Source: Acholeplasmatales bacterium
GTDB taxonomy: Bacteria > Bacillota_I > Bacilli_A > Acholeplasmatales > Anaeroplasmataceae
DNA length: 56,687 nucleotides
Assembly (NCBI GenBank): GCA_900767915.1
Contig: CAAGAX010000023.1
Span: 1-56,687, forward strand
Direction: 5' to 3'
Below, piece by piece: positions 44,145 to 53,103 of the stretch. The notes beneath the pieces were generated by a model. That model worked only from the letters and a program-made list of their open reading frames with translations, ran no database searches and was not told where the DNA came from. A program made the translations under genes and the position numbers. How positions within the stretch are numbered: the stretch's first letter is position 1; each line of letters starts with the position of its first letter.

Positions 44145-44300
44145 CGGTGCTATCTACAATTTTTAATTCACGTTGCCTCGTTCTTGATGTACCAGTCAAA
44201 GCTGTAACCTACTCATAACCATATAGAATCAAAAACTGTAGCTATTTCCTTTCAAAACCAGTCAAAGCTGTAAGGAGTAAAAATAATAGTCTACAGTGCT
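44145..44300 (-). ncRNA. candidate IS110 bridge RNA region
   Basis: On the minus strand, ahead of the transposase, CTGTAGaCTATT (44296-44285) pairs with AATAGCTACAG (44246-44236), an 11-bp stem with one bulged A around a 38-base loop. Within the loop is TTACAGCTTTGACTGGT (44273-44257), and the same 17-mer recurs at 44207-44191. Position, orientation and loop structure fit a bridge RNA, but the fold and loop assignment are by eye. Confidence 0.55.
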
Positions 44301-44408
44301 ATCAAAAATATATTAACATGTATTCAATAATAATTGAATATTAAATAGATGTTTATGTATTAACATCACTAAATAATTAATACAAATATATTATACGAGG
44401 AGTTATAT

Positions 44409-45272
44409 ATGAAAATACAAGAATTTATTAGAGAAAAAGAAAAAGAAGCATTAGAAAATGATAAAGAGGAAAGTGCTGTAGTGTTATTACTAGAGTATGT
44501 ACTAAAACTTGAAACTCAAGCATTATATATGAAAATGAATGAAGAATTAAAAGAAGAGGATTTAAATAAATATAATGAATTATGGAATCACTATTTACAC
44601 GATAATAAGCCTATTCAATATTTAATTGGAACTAGCTGTTTTTATGGATATGATTTTATAGTAACTCCTGATGTTTTAATACCAAGATATGAAACAGAGG
44701 AGCTTGTTGAAAATATATTATATAGATATGATGAGCATTTTAAAGGTAAGGATGTAGATGTTTGTGATTTAGCTACAGGATCTGGTTGTATTGGTATTAC
44801 TCTAGCTAAGGAAGAAAAGCATATGCATGTAGTAGCAACAGATATATCTAAAGAAGCATTAACTATCGCCAAAAGAAATAATGAAAAGTTTAATGCTGGC
44901 GTTACATTTTTAACTGGTGATATGCTTGAACCTTTAAAGGGAAGAAAATTTGATATTTTTGTTTCTAATCCACCTTATATTCCAGATAATGAGGATGTAA
45001 TGAGCCTTGTTAAGGATAATGAGCCTAATTTAGCTTTATTTGGTGGTAGTGATGGAATGAAGTTTTATCGTATAATTCTTAAGGGATTAAAACCATATTT
45101 AAAGAAAAAAGCGATGATTGCTTTTGAACACGGCTTTGATAAAAAAGAAGAAATGATTAAACTAGCTAATGAATATTTCCCTAATTCAAAGGTAGAGGTA
45201 TTAAAGGATTTAGAGGGAAGAGATAGAATGACTTTTATATATGTAGGTGATTTTAAATGGCAGGAAGAGTAA
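44409..45272 (+). CDS. prmC: peptide chain release factor N5-glutamine methyltransferase
   Basis: PrmC, 287 aa, methylates the GGQ glutamine of release factors using SAM. The N-terminal helical domain is followed by IQYLIGTSCFYGYDF, the SAM site DLATGSGCIGITLA (~residue 120) and the catalytic NPPYIP (~residue 195). In Bacilli it usually follows prfA; here the DNA in front is an IS110 element and prfA is absent from the window. It overlaps tsaC by 16 bases. Confidence 0.95.
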   Translation: MKIQEFIREKEKEALENDKEESAVVLLLEYVLKLETQALYMKMNEELKEEDLNKYNELWNHYLHDNKPIQYLIGTSCFYGYDFIVTPDVLIPRYETEELVENILYRYDEHFKGKDVDVCDLATGSGCIGITLAKEEKHMHVVATDISKEALTIAKRNNEKFNAGVTFLTGDMLEPLKGRKFDIFVSNPPYIPDNEDVMSLVKDNEPNLALFGGSDGMKFYRIILKGLKPYLKKKAMIAFEHGFDKKEEMIKLANEYFPNSKVEVLKDLEGRDRMTFIYVGDFKWQEE

Positions 45273-45808
45273 TTATATTTCCAACTGATACAGTTTATGG
45301 AATAGGAACTAAAATATTTGATAAGGAAGGCATAAAAAGAATTTATGAGATAAAAAATAGACCATTAGATAAGCCTTTAGCTTGCTTATGCTATGATCTA
45401 GAACAAATTAAATCAATTGCTTATACTGATGATAAAACGATTAAGCTTATTAATAAGTTTTTACCTGGACCTTTAACATTGATATTAAAGGCAAAAGAAG
45501 AGGTGTATAATACCATTGGATATAAAACTATAGGTGTTAGAATTCCTAATAGTAAAATAGCTTTAGATATTTTACATGAGAATGGACCTATGCTTACTAC
45601 ATCTGTTAATGAATCTGGGTATACTCCTTTAAATGAATATGATGAAATTGTTAATAAATATAGTAATATAGTTGATTATATTTATCCTTCAAATGAAAAA
45701 TCTAGTAATTTATCTTCAACTGTAATTATGGCTATTGATGAAATAAAAATATTAAGAGTTGGTGAGATATCATTAAATGATATTAATAAAACATTAGGAT
45801 TAGAATGA
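45257..45808 (+). CDS. tsaC: threonylcarbamoyl-AMP synthase, short form
   Basis: YrdC-domain enzyme, 183 aa, making threonylcarbamoyl-AMP from Thr, bicarbonate and ATP for t6A37 of tRNA. FPTDTVYGIG near residue 8, KNRPLDKPLACL near residue 33, and the SVNESGYTP block near residue 115 are diagnostic. It lacks the extra C-terminal Sua5 domain (about 340 aa in YwlC), so it is the short TsaC type. Its start lies inside prmC. Confidence 0.93.
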   Translation: MAGRVIIFPTDTVYGIGTKIFDKEGIKRIYEIKNRPLDKPLACLCYDLEQIKSIAYTDDKTIKLINKFLPGPLTLILKAKEEVYNTIGYKTIGVRIPNSKIALDILHENGPMLTTSVNESGYTPLNEYDEIVNKYSNIVDYIYPSNEKSSNLSSTVIMAIDEIKILRVGEISLNDINKTLGLE

Positions 45809-45815
45809 ATAATAA

Positions 45816-45853
45816 GCCCTCAAGTGGTTATAATACCCTTGGGGGTCTTTTTT
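45816..45853 (+). terminator. terminator or attenuator abutting the spoIIR-like start codon
   Basis: CCCTCAAG (45817-45824) pairs with CTTGGGGG (45838-45845, one G-U), then TCTTTTTT runs right up to the ATG at 45854. The GGGGG would also be the only ribosome-binding site. A TATAAT (45829-45834) lies in the loop. It can end the prmC-tsaC transcript and at the same time control the next gene. Confidence 0.75.
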
Positions 45854-46327
45854 ATGAAGAAGATAATTATTATATTAATTGGAATCATATTTTTTATTAG
45901 TTTATTTAATAATAGTAATAATGAAGAAATTAGAGTAAGGGTTATACCAAATAGTGATAATATATATGATAAAGAAATAAAAGATGATGTAATGAAAATT
46001 GTTATTGGATATTTAGCCTCTATAGATAGAGATGATTATAATAAGTGCTTAAATAATATAAATGATAATTTATATAAATTGGAGGATTTATTAAAGGATT
46101 ATGATTGTAAGATAGATTTTGGATATCATACCTTATATAATAAAACATATAATGATAATGCAATCAAAGATGAAAAGTTATATACATTATATGTAGTAAT
46201 AGGAGAAGGAAATGGTAGTAATTGGTGGGGTACAATTTATCCTAATTTTTTAGGTATTTCTAGTGAGGAGGAAATAAAATACAAAAGCTTTTTTTATGAA
46301 TTATTTAATAAAGGAGATATTAGTTAA
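45854..46327 (+). CDS. spoIIR: SpoIIR-like secreted signal protein
   Basis: A 157-aa protein with an N-terminal membrane/signal segment (residues 2-19), then RVRVIPNSDNIYDKEIKDDV, YHTLYNKTYND and the hallmark VVIGEGNGSNWWGTIYPNF. These match stage II sporulation protein R, the forespore signal that triggers SpoIIGA processing of pro-sigma-E. Bacillus carries spoIIR beside prmC and tsaC too. The ATG at 45854 is used; an upstream GTG would translate the hairpin. Whether this organism sporulates is unknown. Confidence 0.82.
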   Translation: MKKIIIILIGIIFFISLFNNSNNEEIRVRVIPNSDNIYDKEIKDDVMKIVIGYLASIDRDDYNKCLNNINDNLYKLEDLLKDYDCKIDFGYHTLYNKTYNDNAIKDEKLYTLYVVIGEGNGSNWWGTIYPNFLGISSEEEIKYKSFFYELFNKGDIS

Positions 46328-46329
46328 TA

Positions 46330-46752
46330 ATGAACATTTCTATTATTAGAAGTGAAGAAATCAGTATTTTAAAGGAATTTTTAAAGGGAATTCCTTCTAT
46401 AAAGGAAGTTAATGATGATATTATTAAAAATTCTGTAGTTATTTGGAAGGATTCTAATATTGTTGGTAATATATCTATTGAGCTATATGATAAGATTGGT
46501 TTAATTAGATATTTTGTTTTTAGAAAAAGTATTAAGGAAAACTTTTTACAAGAAATGATTAATGTATTAGTATTAAAAGCTAAGGATTTAAATGTAAATA
46601 AATTAATTTGCATTGCAGATAATTTAGATGTTGAAAATTTATTTTTAGGTTTATATTTTGTTAAATTAGATAAAAAAGTATTTTTTGATGAAAATATATA
46701 TACTAATATTGGCTTTAAGGATTCAAGCTTTTTAGTTTATTCAATATTGTAA
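46330..46752 (+). CDS. GNAT-like acetyltransferase (YwlB-type position)
   Basis: A 140-aa protein beginning two bases after the spoIIR-like stop. Secondary pattern and the IVGNISIELYDKIGLIRYFVFRK segment followed by a long helix (EMINVLVLKAKDLNVNKLI) suggest a degenerate GNAT fold. The acetyl-CoA loop is not the classic Q/RxxGxG/A. In Bacillus the same neighbourhood carries YwlB, a predicted N-acetyltransferase, which supports the call. The substrate is unknown. Confidence 0.55.
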   Translation: MNISIIRSEEISILKEFLKGIPSIKEVNDDIIKNSVVIWKDSNIVGNISIELYDKIGLIRYFVFRKSIKENFLQEMINVLVLKAKDLNVNKLICIADNLDVENLFLGLYFVKLDKKVFFDENIYTNIGFKDSSFLVYSIL

Positions 46753-46753
46753 T

Positions 46754-46785
46754 AAAAGGAATTATTTAAATTTTTCCTTTTTTAA
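46754..46785 (+). terminator. intrinsic terminator after the GNAT-like gene
   Basis: AAAAGGAA pairs with TTCCTTTT across an A/T loop, followed by more T. Confidence 0.8.
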
Positions 46786-46873
46786 TTTTTCTTAAAATTA
46801 TTCTTCAAATTAATATAATAAAGAAAATTATTTGTAAAATAATAAAACGGGTTTAAAAATCTTTATATTTTAA

Positions 46874-46902
46874 TTGTAAAATAAAATCAATTTTTGTATA
46901 AT
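46874..46902 (+). promoter_or_regulatory. promoter of the GH105 gene
   Basis: TTGTAA (46874-46879) and TATAAT (46897-46902) are spaced by 17 bases. The leader before the ribosome-binding site is only about 10 nt. Confidence 0.78.
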
Positions 46903-46928
46903 AGAATAGTAATTTGGAGGATATTATT

Positions 46929-48065
46929 ATGTACGAAATTATTAATAAATATATTGATAAGCTAATGACTTCTAAACCAGATATGCCCCTTTGGAATATT
47001 GAAGCAATTAGACATGGAAAGAACCCAGCTTGGAATTATATTGATGGTTGTATGATGAGTTCATTAATAGAGATGTATAAAACTACTAATGAAAAAAAAT
47101 ATATAGATTTTGTAAAAAAATTTGTTGATTTTTATGTATTTGATGATGGTACTATAAGAGGCTATGAGCCAACTAAGTATTCAACTGATGATGTTTGTGA
47201 ATCTAGAATTCTTTTTGATTTATATGATTTAACTAATGAAGAAAAATATAGTAAGGCTATAGAGCTTACATATTCTCAAATTAAAACTCATCCAAGAACA
47301 AAAGAAGGTAATTTCTGGCATAAAAAAATTTATCCAAATCAGGTTTGGCTTGATGGATTATATATGATGCAGCCATTCTATACTAGATATCAAACTATTA
47401 GAAATAATAAAGATTATCAGGATATTATAAAACAATTTACTAATGTTAGAAACATTATGTTTGATAATAGCGCAAAGCTTTATTATCATGGCTATGATAG
47501 CTCAAGAGAAATGTTTTGGGCTGATAAGAAAACTGGTCTATCAAAGAACTTCTGGTTAAGAAGTATTGGTTGGTTTACTGTAGGATTAGTTGATGTTTTA
47601 GGATATATGGATGAACAAATGTATGATGAATATCATACTATTATGACATTATTAAAGGAAGCTATTGATGGTATATTATTATATCAGGATAAGGATTCTA
47701 AGATGTTTTATCAGGTTCCTAATTATCCCAATAGAGAGGGTAATTACCTTGAAACATCAGGCTCTTCAATGATAGCCTATGCTATTTTAAAGGGTGTTAG
47801 ATTAAATGCTTTACCTGAAAGATATAAGCAAATAGGCTTAGATATTTTTGATGGAATTTGTAAAAGATATTTATCAATTAAAGAGGATGGAGATCTTAAT
47901 TTAGGTGGTATTTGCTTAGTTGCAGGATTAGGTCCCGACAATAATCGTCGTAGAGATGGTAGCTATGAATATTATATTTCAGAGCCAGTTGTTGAAAATG
48001 ATGCGAAGGGTGTAGGACCATTGATTATGGCTTATACTGAAGTAATAAAGGCTAAAAAGGATTAA
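46929..48065 (+). CDS. unsaturated rhamnogalacturonyl/glucuronyl hydrolase, GH105
   Basis: GH105 enzyme, 378 aa, with an (alpha/alpha)6 barrel. It hydrates the 4,5-double bond left by polysaccharide lyases and releases a keto-deoxyuronate. D87/D88 in YSTDDVCESR and D142 in VWLDGLYMMQP match the catalytic positions of YteR-type enzymes. The C-terminal EPVVENDAKGVGPLIMAYTE is a family block. There is no signal peptide, so it acts in the cytosol on imported disaccharides. The ATG at 46929 is preferred, with GGAGG 8 bases upstream. Confidence 0.92.
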   Translation: MYEIINKYIDKLMTSKPDMPLWNIEAIRHGKNPAWNYIDGCMMSSLIEMYKTTNEKKYIDFVKKFVDFYVFDDGTIRGYEPTKYSTDDVCESRILFDLYDLTNEEKYSKAIELTYSQIKTHPRTKEGNFWHKKIYPNQVWLDGLYMMQPFYTRYQTIRNNKDYQDIIKQFTNVRNIMFDNSAKLYYHGYDSSREMFWADKKTGLSKNFWLRSIGWFTVGLVDVLGYMDEQMYDEYHTIMTLLKEAIDGILLYQDKDSKMFYQVPNYPNREGNYLETSGSSMIAYAILKGVRLNALPERYKQIGLDIFDGICKRYLSIKEDGDLNLGGICLVAGLGPDNNRRRDGSYEYYISEPVVENDAKGVGPLIMAYTEVIKAKKD

Positions 48066-48103
48066 TAATCGATAGAGGCTTAAAAAAAAGCCAAGTAATA
48101 ATA

Positions 48104-48152
48104 AAAAGGGGGGGGTTCAATCTAGTGGAAAATCTAGAAAGAAACCCCTTTT
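48104..48152 (+). terminator. G-rich hairpin after GH105
   Basis: AAAAGGGG pairs with CCCCTTTT. Inside, TCTAG and CTAGA form a small second stem. The run of eight G (48108-48115) is striking in this AT-rich DNA. It may be a terminator or the end of a lost insertion sequence. The rest of 48066-48517 is AT-rich, without a supported gene. Confidence 0.5.
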
Positions 48153-48517
48153 GTAGTATAATTTAGGTATGGGAAATATAGAAAATTAACATATAGTAAT
48201 ATATCAATGAGAGATTATTTTTACAGCTAACTCTTAATATTTTAATATAATACTTTATTTTAGATATATTTATATACCTTCTATAATATTCATTCCTTTA
48301 AAAGATACAAGTATTACAATTAGGAAATCTTTTAAATTAAATGTTAATATATTATCTCTTTTTGACAATAGTTAAAGTTGATTCTTTTTAATGAATTATT
48401 TAACTATTTTTTATTTTTAATGGAATATATTAAATTAATTTTATATAAAGTAATGAATGACATCATAATAAATATGAAAGCTATAATAAAGAATATAATG
48501 AAATTATTTAATAAATA

Positions 48518-48569
48518 AAAAATATAGCTATTTGGCAATGTGGTTCATCGCCTTAAAAGCTATATTTTT
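48518..48569. terminator. long bidirectional terminator
   Basis: AAAAATATAGCT and AGCTATATTTTT are perfect 12-mers. The inner GGCAATG pairs with CATCGCC (one mismatch). T-runs occur on both strands, so it can end the minus-strand MATE transcript. Confidence 0.85.
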
Positions 48570-48622
48570 CACCTATTAAAATTATTATCTAAAGAAAATT
48601 ATCTAAATATTTAAAAGCCTAA

Positions 48623-50278
48623 TTAATCAAAGCTTAAGCCTAAATCCTTTGGTTCCTCATCAGATATTTTCATATTTCTATAACCATTTTTATATAATGA
48701 TATTAAGAAAATAGTTAGGAATATTAAAGCTAGTACTCCAATTAATACATTAGAAATACCCATAGAAATTCCAGCTGCTTGATAGTTTAAGCCTACGCTA
48801 TGACAAATTATTAATGATATAATTCTAATTCCAATTCTTGAGAAATTTAATATACTTGATAAAAATGTTTTTCCATATCCATATAATAAACCTAAAAGAG
48901 CGCTTGTTAGACCTAATGATGGAATAGAAATACAATCATAAACAAATATTTCTTTTACATATTCACTCATTTTTTCTGAATTATTATTCTTATTAAATAA
49001 TCCAGTTAATGAATCTAAGAATATGAAACGAACTAATATAAAGCCCACTAAAGATATTATTCCAACTATAATTAATGTTCTTATAAAAGTTTTTATAGTT
49101 CTTTTTAGGTTTTTATTACCTATATTTTGAGATACAATTGTACTTTCTCCCTCTTCAAATACATTTGTTGTTGAGGTTACTAGTCCAGATAAATTATTAG
49201 AAATTCCAAGTGCACCTGTAATTAAACCATCTGTAGCTAAAGAATAATAATATCCACATAAAGCATTTACGATAGCCTTTCCAAGACTCATAACAAATTT
49301 TCCTAAGAAAATTGGTATTGAAAGCTTGAAAATTTTTATTATTATTTCTTTTTCTGGCTTCATTTCCTTAAGTGATATTTTTAATAAGTTTTTATTACTA
49401 AATAAAACAATTATTCCATAAATAAATATAAATGCTTGACCTATTATTGTAGCTATTTCTAAAAATATTATTTTATTTACATGGAATCCAAATATAAAAA
49501 TTACATTCATTAGAAGCTTAATTATTAAAGCTAAAACATTTAATATTAATATTTTTTTACTATTACCCTTTATTTTTTCTAAGCATATAAAAATATTATT
49601 AATAGCTACTAATATAAGCTCTATTAATATTAATTCAAAATATAATATTACATCACTATTAATTGTAGGTACCTGAGCTACTTGTAATATTAAGCTAGCA
49701 GAAGGTGCTAGTAATAATAATAATACTAAAGATAATATGACGCTTATAAACACCATGTTAGAAGCTGTTTTTTTAGCTTTTTTTAGATTTCCAGCTCCAT
49801 AATATCTAGATACTAATACTCCTCCTCCACCAGCAATTCCTGCACCAAAGGCTGATATCATTGATTTTAATTGGCTTATTACTGCTACATTTGAGATATT
49901 TACAGCACCACTACCACTTGCCTCTGCTTTAATTAATGATGCCATCATTGAATCTATTAAAGAATAAAAGCTATTGAAAAATCCATATACTGCTAAAGGA
50001 AAGCATATCATTATTATAGCGGCAGTTATATTACCATTTAGTATTTGATATCTTTTCTTTTTTTCTTTTGCTAGAGCTTTTTTAATTTTAGCTTCTTTTT
50101 TAGGAAGAGTTTGATAATATTCATTTGTTTTTTCTAATAGTTTTTTTTCGTTATTATATTTTTCTAATTTATAGCTATAAAGCTTATTTTTCTTTAAATT
50201 AGCTATTTTCTTTTCTAATTTATTTATTTTTTCTTGATTTTTTTCTATTTCTTTAATATTTTCTATTGAATATTCCAT
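48623..50278 (-). CDS. MATE-family efflux transporter with N-terminal coiled coil
   Basis: MATE antiporter, 551 aa, with about 12 helices starting near residue 85. AIIMICFPLAVYGFFNSFYSLIDSMM and the GAGIAGGGGVLVSRYYGAGNLKKAKK block (~residues 145-170) are typical. Residues 1-80 form a Lys/Glu-rich coiled coil (EKNQEKINKLEKKIANLKKN), which normal ~450-aa MATE proteins lack. The substrate is unknown; drugs, dyes or a metabolite exported with Na+ or H+ are possible. TAGGAGG precedes the ATG. Confidence 0.88.
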   Translation of the reverse strand: MEYSIENIKEIEKNQEKINKLEKKIANLKKNKLYSYKLEKYNNEKKLLEKTNEYYQTLPKKEAKIKKALAKEKKKRYQILNGNITAAIIMICFPLAVYGFFNSFYSLIDSMMASLIKAEASGSGAVNISNVAVISQLKSMISAFGAGIAGGGGVLVSRYYGAGNLKKAKKTASNMVFISVILSLVLLLLLAPSASLILQVAQVPTINSDVILYFELILIELILVAINNIFICLEKIKGNSKKILILNVLALIIKLLMNVIFIFGFHVNKIIFLEIATIIGQAFIFIYGIIVLFSNKNLLKISLKEMKPEKEIIIKIFKLSIPIFLGKFVMSLGKAIVNALCGYYYSLATDGLITGALGISNNLSGLVTSTTNVFEEGESTIVSQNIGNKNLKRTIKTFIRTLIIVGIISLVGFILVRFIFLDSLTGLFNKNNNSEKMSEYVKEIFVYDCISIPSLGLTSALLGLLYGYGKTFLSSILNFSRIGIRIISLIICHSVGLNYQAAGISMGISNVLIGVLALIFLTIFLISLYKNGYRNMKISDEEPKDLGLSFD

Positions 50279-50955
50279 ATTTACCTCCTAATACTCTTGT
50301 ATCATATTCTTTTATTTAAATAAATAAAAGGAAAAATTAGCACAAAAAAACTAAAGTTTTATATAAAATTTAAAAAAGTAATATAAAAAATAAAATCACT
50401 TTAAAATTAACTTAATTTATGGTAGTATCAATATGTTGATAGCGATATAAAAATGGAGGTTTTCTTTGGATGATGTTAAGATAATAGTATTAGTTAATGT
50501 TATAGTATTATCTTCAAATGTATTTTGAGTAATAATAGTATTAGTATTAGTAATATTTAAATTATTATTTTTTAATGATTCTAAATATCTTTTAATTTTA
50601 TCCATTAAGTTAGATTCCTTTCTTTTATTCTAAAGATATATCTTAACTTAATTATATGATGACAATATATTTATCTATTAAGGTATGGTTTCCACACCTT
50701 AACAGATTTAAGTAAATAGAAAAAATATAATTTATTATATGAAATGAGCTATTTTGAATTTGTTGATATCTATTTTTGGGTTTAGATGATAAAATGATTG
50801 CTATAATTGATGTGAACGTAAAATATTGTTTAAAAGTAAAATTTTTTTATTATATAATCTTCTTTATTTGAACATATAGTTGTTTAAGATATGCTTAATT
50901 ATAGTAATTATCTATTTTTAATAAATTATTATGTATATCGGGATTTATATTAAAA
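50279..50955. other. non-coding region between MATE and pectate lyase
   Basis: About 700 AT-rich bases. It holds a palindrome near 50309-50331 (TTTATTTAAATAAA core), a hairpin AAGGTATGG/CCACACCTT at 50681-50701, and one possible small minus-strand frame at 50417-50605. No other gene can be supported. Confidence 0.5.
50417..50605 (-). CDS. possible small protein, low complexity
   Basis: A 62-codon frame with AAAGGA about 10 bases before ATG. The first 20 residues (MDKIKRYLESLKNNNLNIT) look natural. The rest is Asn/Thr/Ile-rich (ITNTNTIITQNTF) and may reflect AT-rich sequence only. No family is recognised. Confidence 0.22.
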   Translation of the reverse strand: MDKIKRYLESLKNNNLNITNTNTIITQNTFEDNTITLTNTIILTSSKENLHFYIAINILILP

Positions 50956-50970
50956 AAAACGCTTTCTTAT
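50955..50970 (+). promoter_or_regulatory. operator-like motif ahead of pectate lyase (site C)
   Basis: AAAAAACGCTTTCTTAT-type sequence sharing the CGnTTTCTTAT core with sites A and B, placed 16 bases before a TATAAT (50986-50991). It overlaps the expected -35 zone. Confidence 0.5.
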
Positions 50971-51016
50971 CATAATAAATTATAGTATAATGAATTTGAT
51001 TTTTTGGGAGGCTTTT

Positions 51017-52961
51017 ATGAAAAAGAAAAGAACTATTATTTTATTATCTATATTTATGGCAACATTAGCTTTAGCATCATGTAATCATAGTATGACTTCT
51101 AATACAGTAACTAATACTAAAGATAGAACATCTAATAAAACAACATCACCTTCTAGTACTAAGGTAAGTCAACCAACTAGTACAATAGCTTCAAATCATA
51201 CATCACTTCCAACTAGTACTCCAACAACTAAGCCAATTGATGAAAAGCTGCAATATCAAGGGGCAGGAGGCTATTTATCAGATTCTCTTATAGATTTTTC
51301 TAAGTATCAAGGAACTGATGCATATGTAGAGGTTACAACACCAACTGAGTTATTTAATGCTTTAATGGACGCAAAAATTGAATATAGCTCTGAGATTACT
51401 GAGAAGCTAGAAAATAATTATGTTGTAAGAAATAATGTTAGAAAGAATGAAACAAATTGGGAAAAAGCTTTAAAAAAAGGATTATATTTAAAAAAAAGTG
51501 ATGGAACATTTGAAAAAATACCAGAAGATACTCCTTGGGATCAGAATGATACAAACTATACATCTACAATGGTATATTATGAAGATTCTCCTTATGATGA
51601 AGTTAAATTCACTCAAAATTTAACTAAGGAAAGTAAGGTTCATGTAATAGAAATAAAAAAATGATTTGAACCTTGGTTATAAAAAATTGACTGATGAAGA
51701 TAAAGCTATATCAATTGTTAAAGCCTTTAGTAATAAAAATGATTCAAGCTATACTATGTCTTCAATGTATAAAGAAAATGGTATTTCTCAAATATCAATC
51801 GAAAGAACTAATGATTTATTGATTTTCTCTAAAAATGGATCTAAGCTTACCCATGGTGGATTTAAGATTAATTATTGTAATAATATTGCTGTAAGAAACC
51901 TAGAAATGGATGAAATATGGCAATGGGAGGATACAAGTAAAACAAATGTAGTAAAAGTAGGAGATTATGATTCATATGGATGGGCATATTTTAAAATAGG
52001 ATTCAGTAACAATATTTGGATTGATCATATGACATTTGGTAAATCATTTGATGGACAAATTGATGTTTCTAATCAATACTTTTCAACAACAGGAACTTAT
52101 CAATATGCTCCATATGGTGCTGATAAGAATGCATTTGTTCATATTTCTTGGTGTAAATTTATAGCCGGAAGTGATAATAAGGATGGCTATCTTTATAAAA
52201 TGATGCAGGAAATAGAAAATGATTATTTAAATGGTGGAAAAAATTATTTATATTATAATAAATTAAGAGATGAGGGTATTTCATTTGAAGATATTCTTTA
52301 TGGTATAGCTATTCCTCAAAAAAAGGCCTTTCTTGATGGAGATAGTGGTAATGAATATAAATATAATTTGAATTTAAATATATCTATTGCTAATTGTTAT
52401 TTTAAAAATATAGAAGATCGTATACCTAAGGTTCGTGGTGGTAATGCTTATATGTATAATACTATAATAGATAACTTCCAATATATTATGTATAGAAATA
52501 ATTTGAAAAGTCGAAATGTTCAATCTTTAGTACAGCAAGTTAATTCTTCTTGGAAGTGTGGTCTTGTTAGTCAAGGAATTGTTTGTGGTAATGGTGGATC
52601 TGTAATGGCAGAGAACTGTATTTTTAGAGGTATAGCTTCATTACTAAAGAATAATGATAGTGAATATAAAAATAATTCTAATTATCCAAATGCTACTTAT
52701 GATGGAGGATATAGAATTATAAATTCTACTTATCAGTTAACAAAAGATTCTAATGTAATAACGAATTCAAAGAATATGCCTAATGAAACTCCTTCAAAAT
52801 TAAAGGAAGAAAATTTCAAATGGAATACATTAGATGGTAATAAACCTTTTGATCCAGTGCTATTAGGCTTAGAAGTATTAGAAAATGAATTATTAAAAAG
52901 CAAATATATGGCTGGTACTATTAATAATATTGGTTTAGATTTATTAAAGGTTAGATATTAA
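51017..52961 (+). pseudogene. secreted pectate lyase (PL1), split by a one-base frameshift at a poly-A run
   Basis: Two frames make one protein. Part 1 (51017-51664) has a signal peptide with lipobox LASC (C22), a Ser/Thr linker and the start of the lyase domain, ending VHVIEIKK. Part 2 (from about 51660) continues NDLNLGYKKLTDEDKAISI, WIDHMTFGKSFDGQIDVSN (Ca2+-binding Asp) and EDRIPKVRGG (catalytic Arg region). Seven A (51655-51661) stand where six would keep the frame. It cleaves polygalacturonan by beta-elimination if intact. An assembly error or slippage-controlled gene are alternatives to a true pseudogene. GGGAGG fixes the start. Confidence 0.88.
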
Positions 52962-52978
52962 ATAAATGAATATTCAAA

Positions 52979-53013
52979 AAAAACTCGTAAGGTATAATAC
53001 TTTGCGAGTTTTT
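52979..53013 (+). terminator. intrinsic terminator after pectate lyase
   Basis: AAAAACTCG pairs with CGAGTTTTT, and the inner part continues with G-U pairs. Confidence 0.85.
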
Positions 53014-53034
53014 AAAGCTTTATACTAAATAAAA

Positions 53035-53090
53035 AAATCTAATCATATATATCCTTAATAATAAACATTAAGTATACAATGATTAGATTT
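53035..53090 (-). terminator. terminator of gdhA
   Basis: AAATCTAATCAT and ATGATTAGATTT are perfect 12-mers with an inner CTTAAT/ATTAAG. On the minus strand seven T follow. Confidence 0.85.
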
Positions 53091-53103
53091 AATTTTTTAA
53101 ATA

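Larger units (their letters stand above)
42840..44330 (-). mobile_element. IS110-family insertion sequence (boundaries approximate)
   Basis: The element consists of a transposase gene, a terminator hairpin on its 3' side and about 190 bases of structured non-coding DNA on its 5' side. IS110 elements normally lack terminal inverted repeats, so ends cannot be set by eye. The 5' non-coding end is where the guide ('bridge') RNA of IS110 elements is encoded. Confidence 0.7.
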
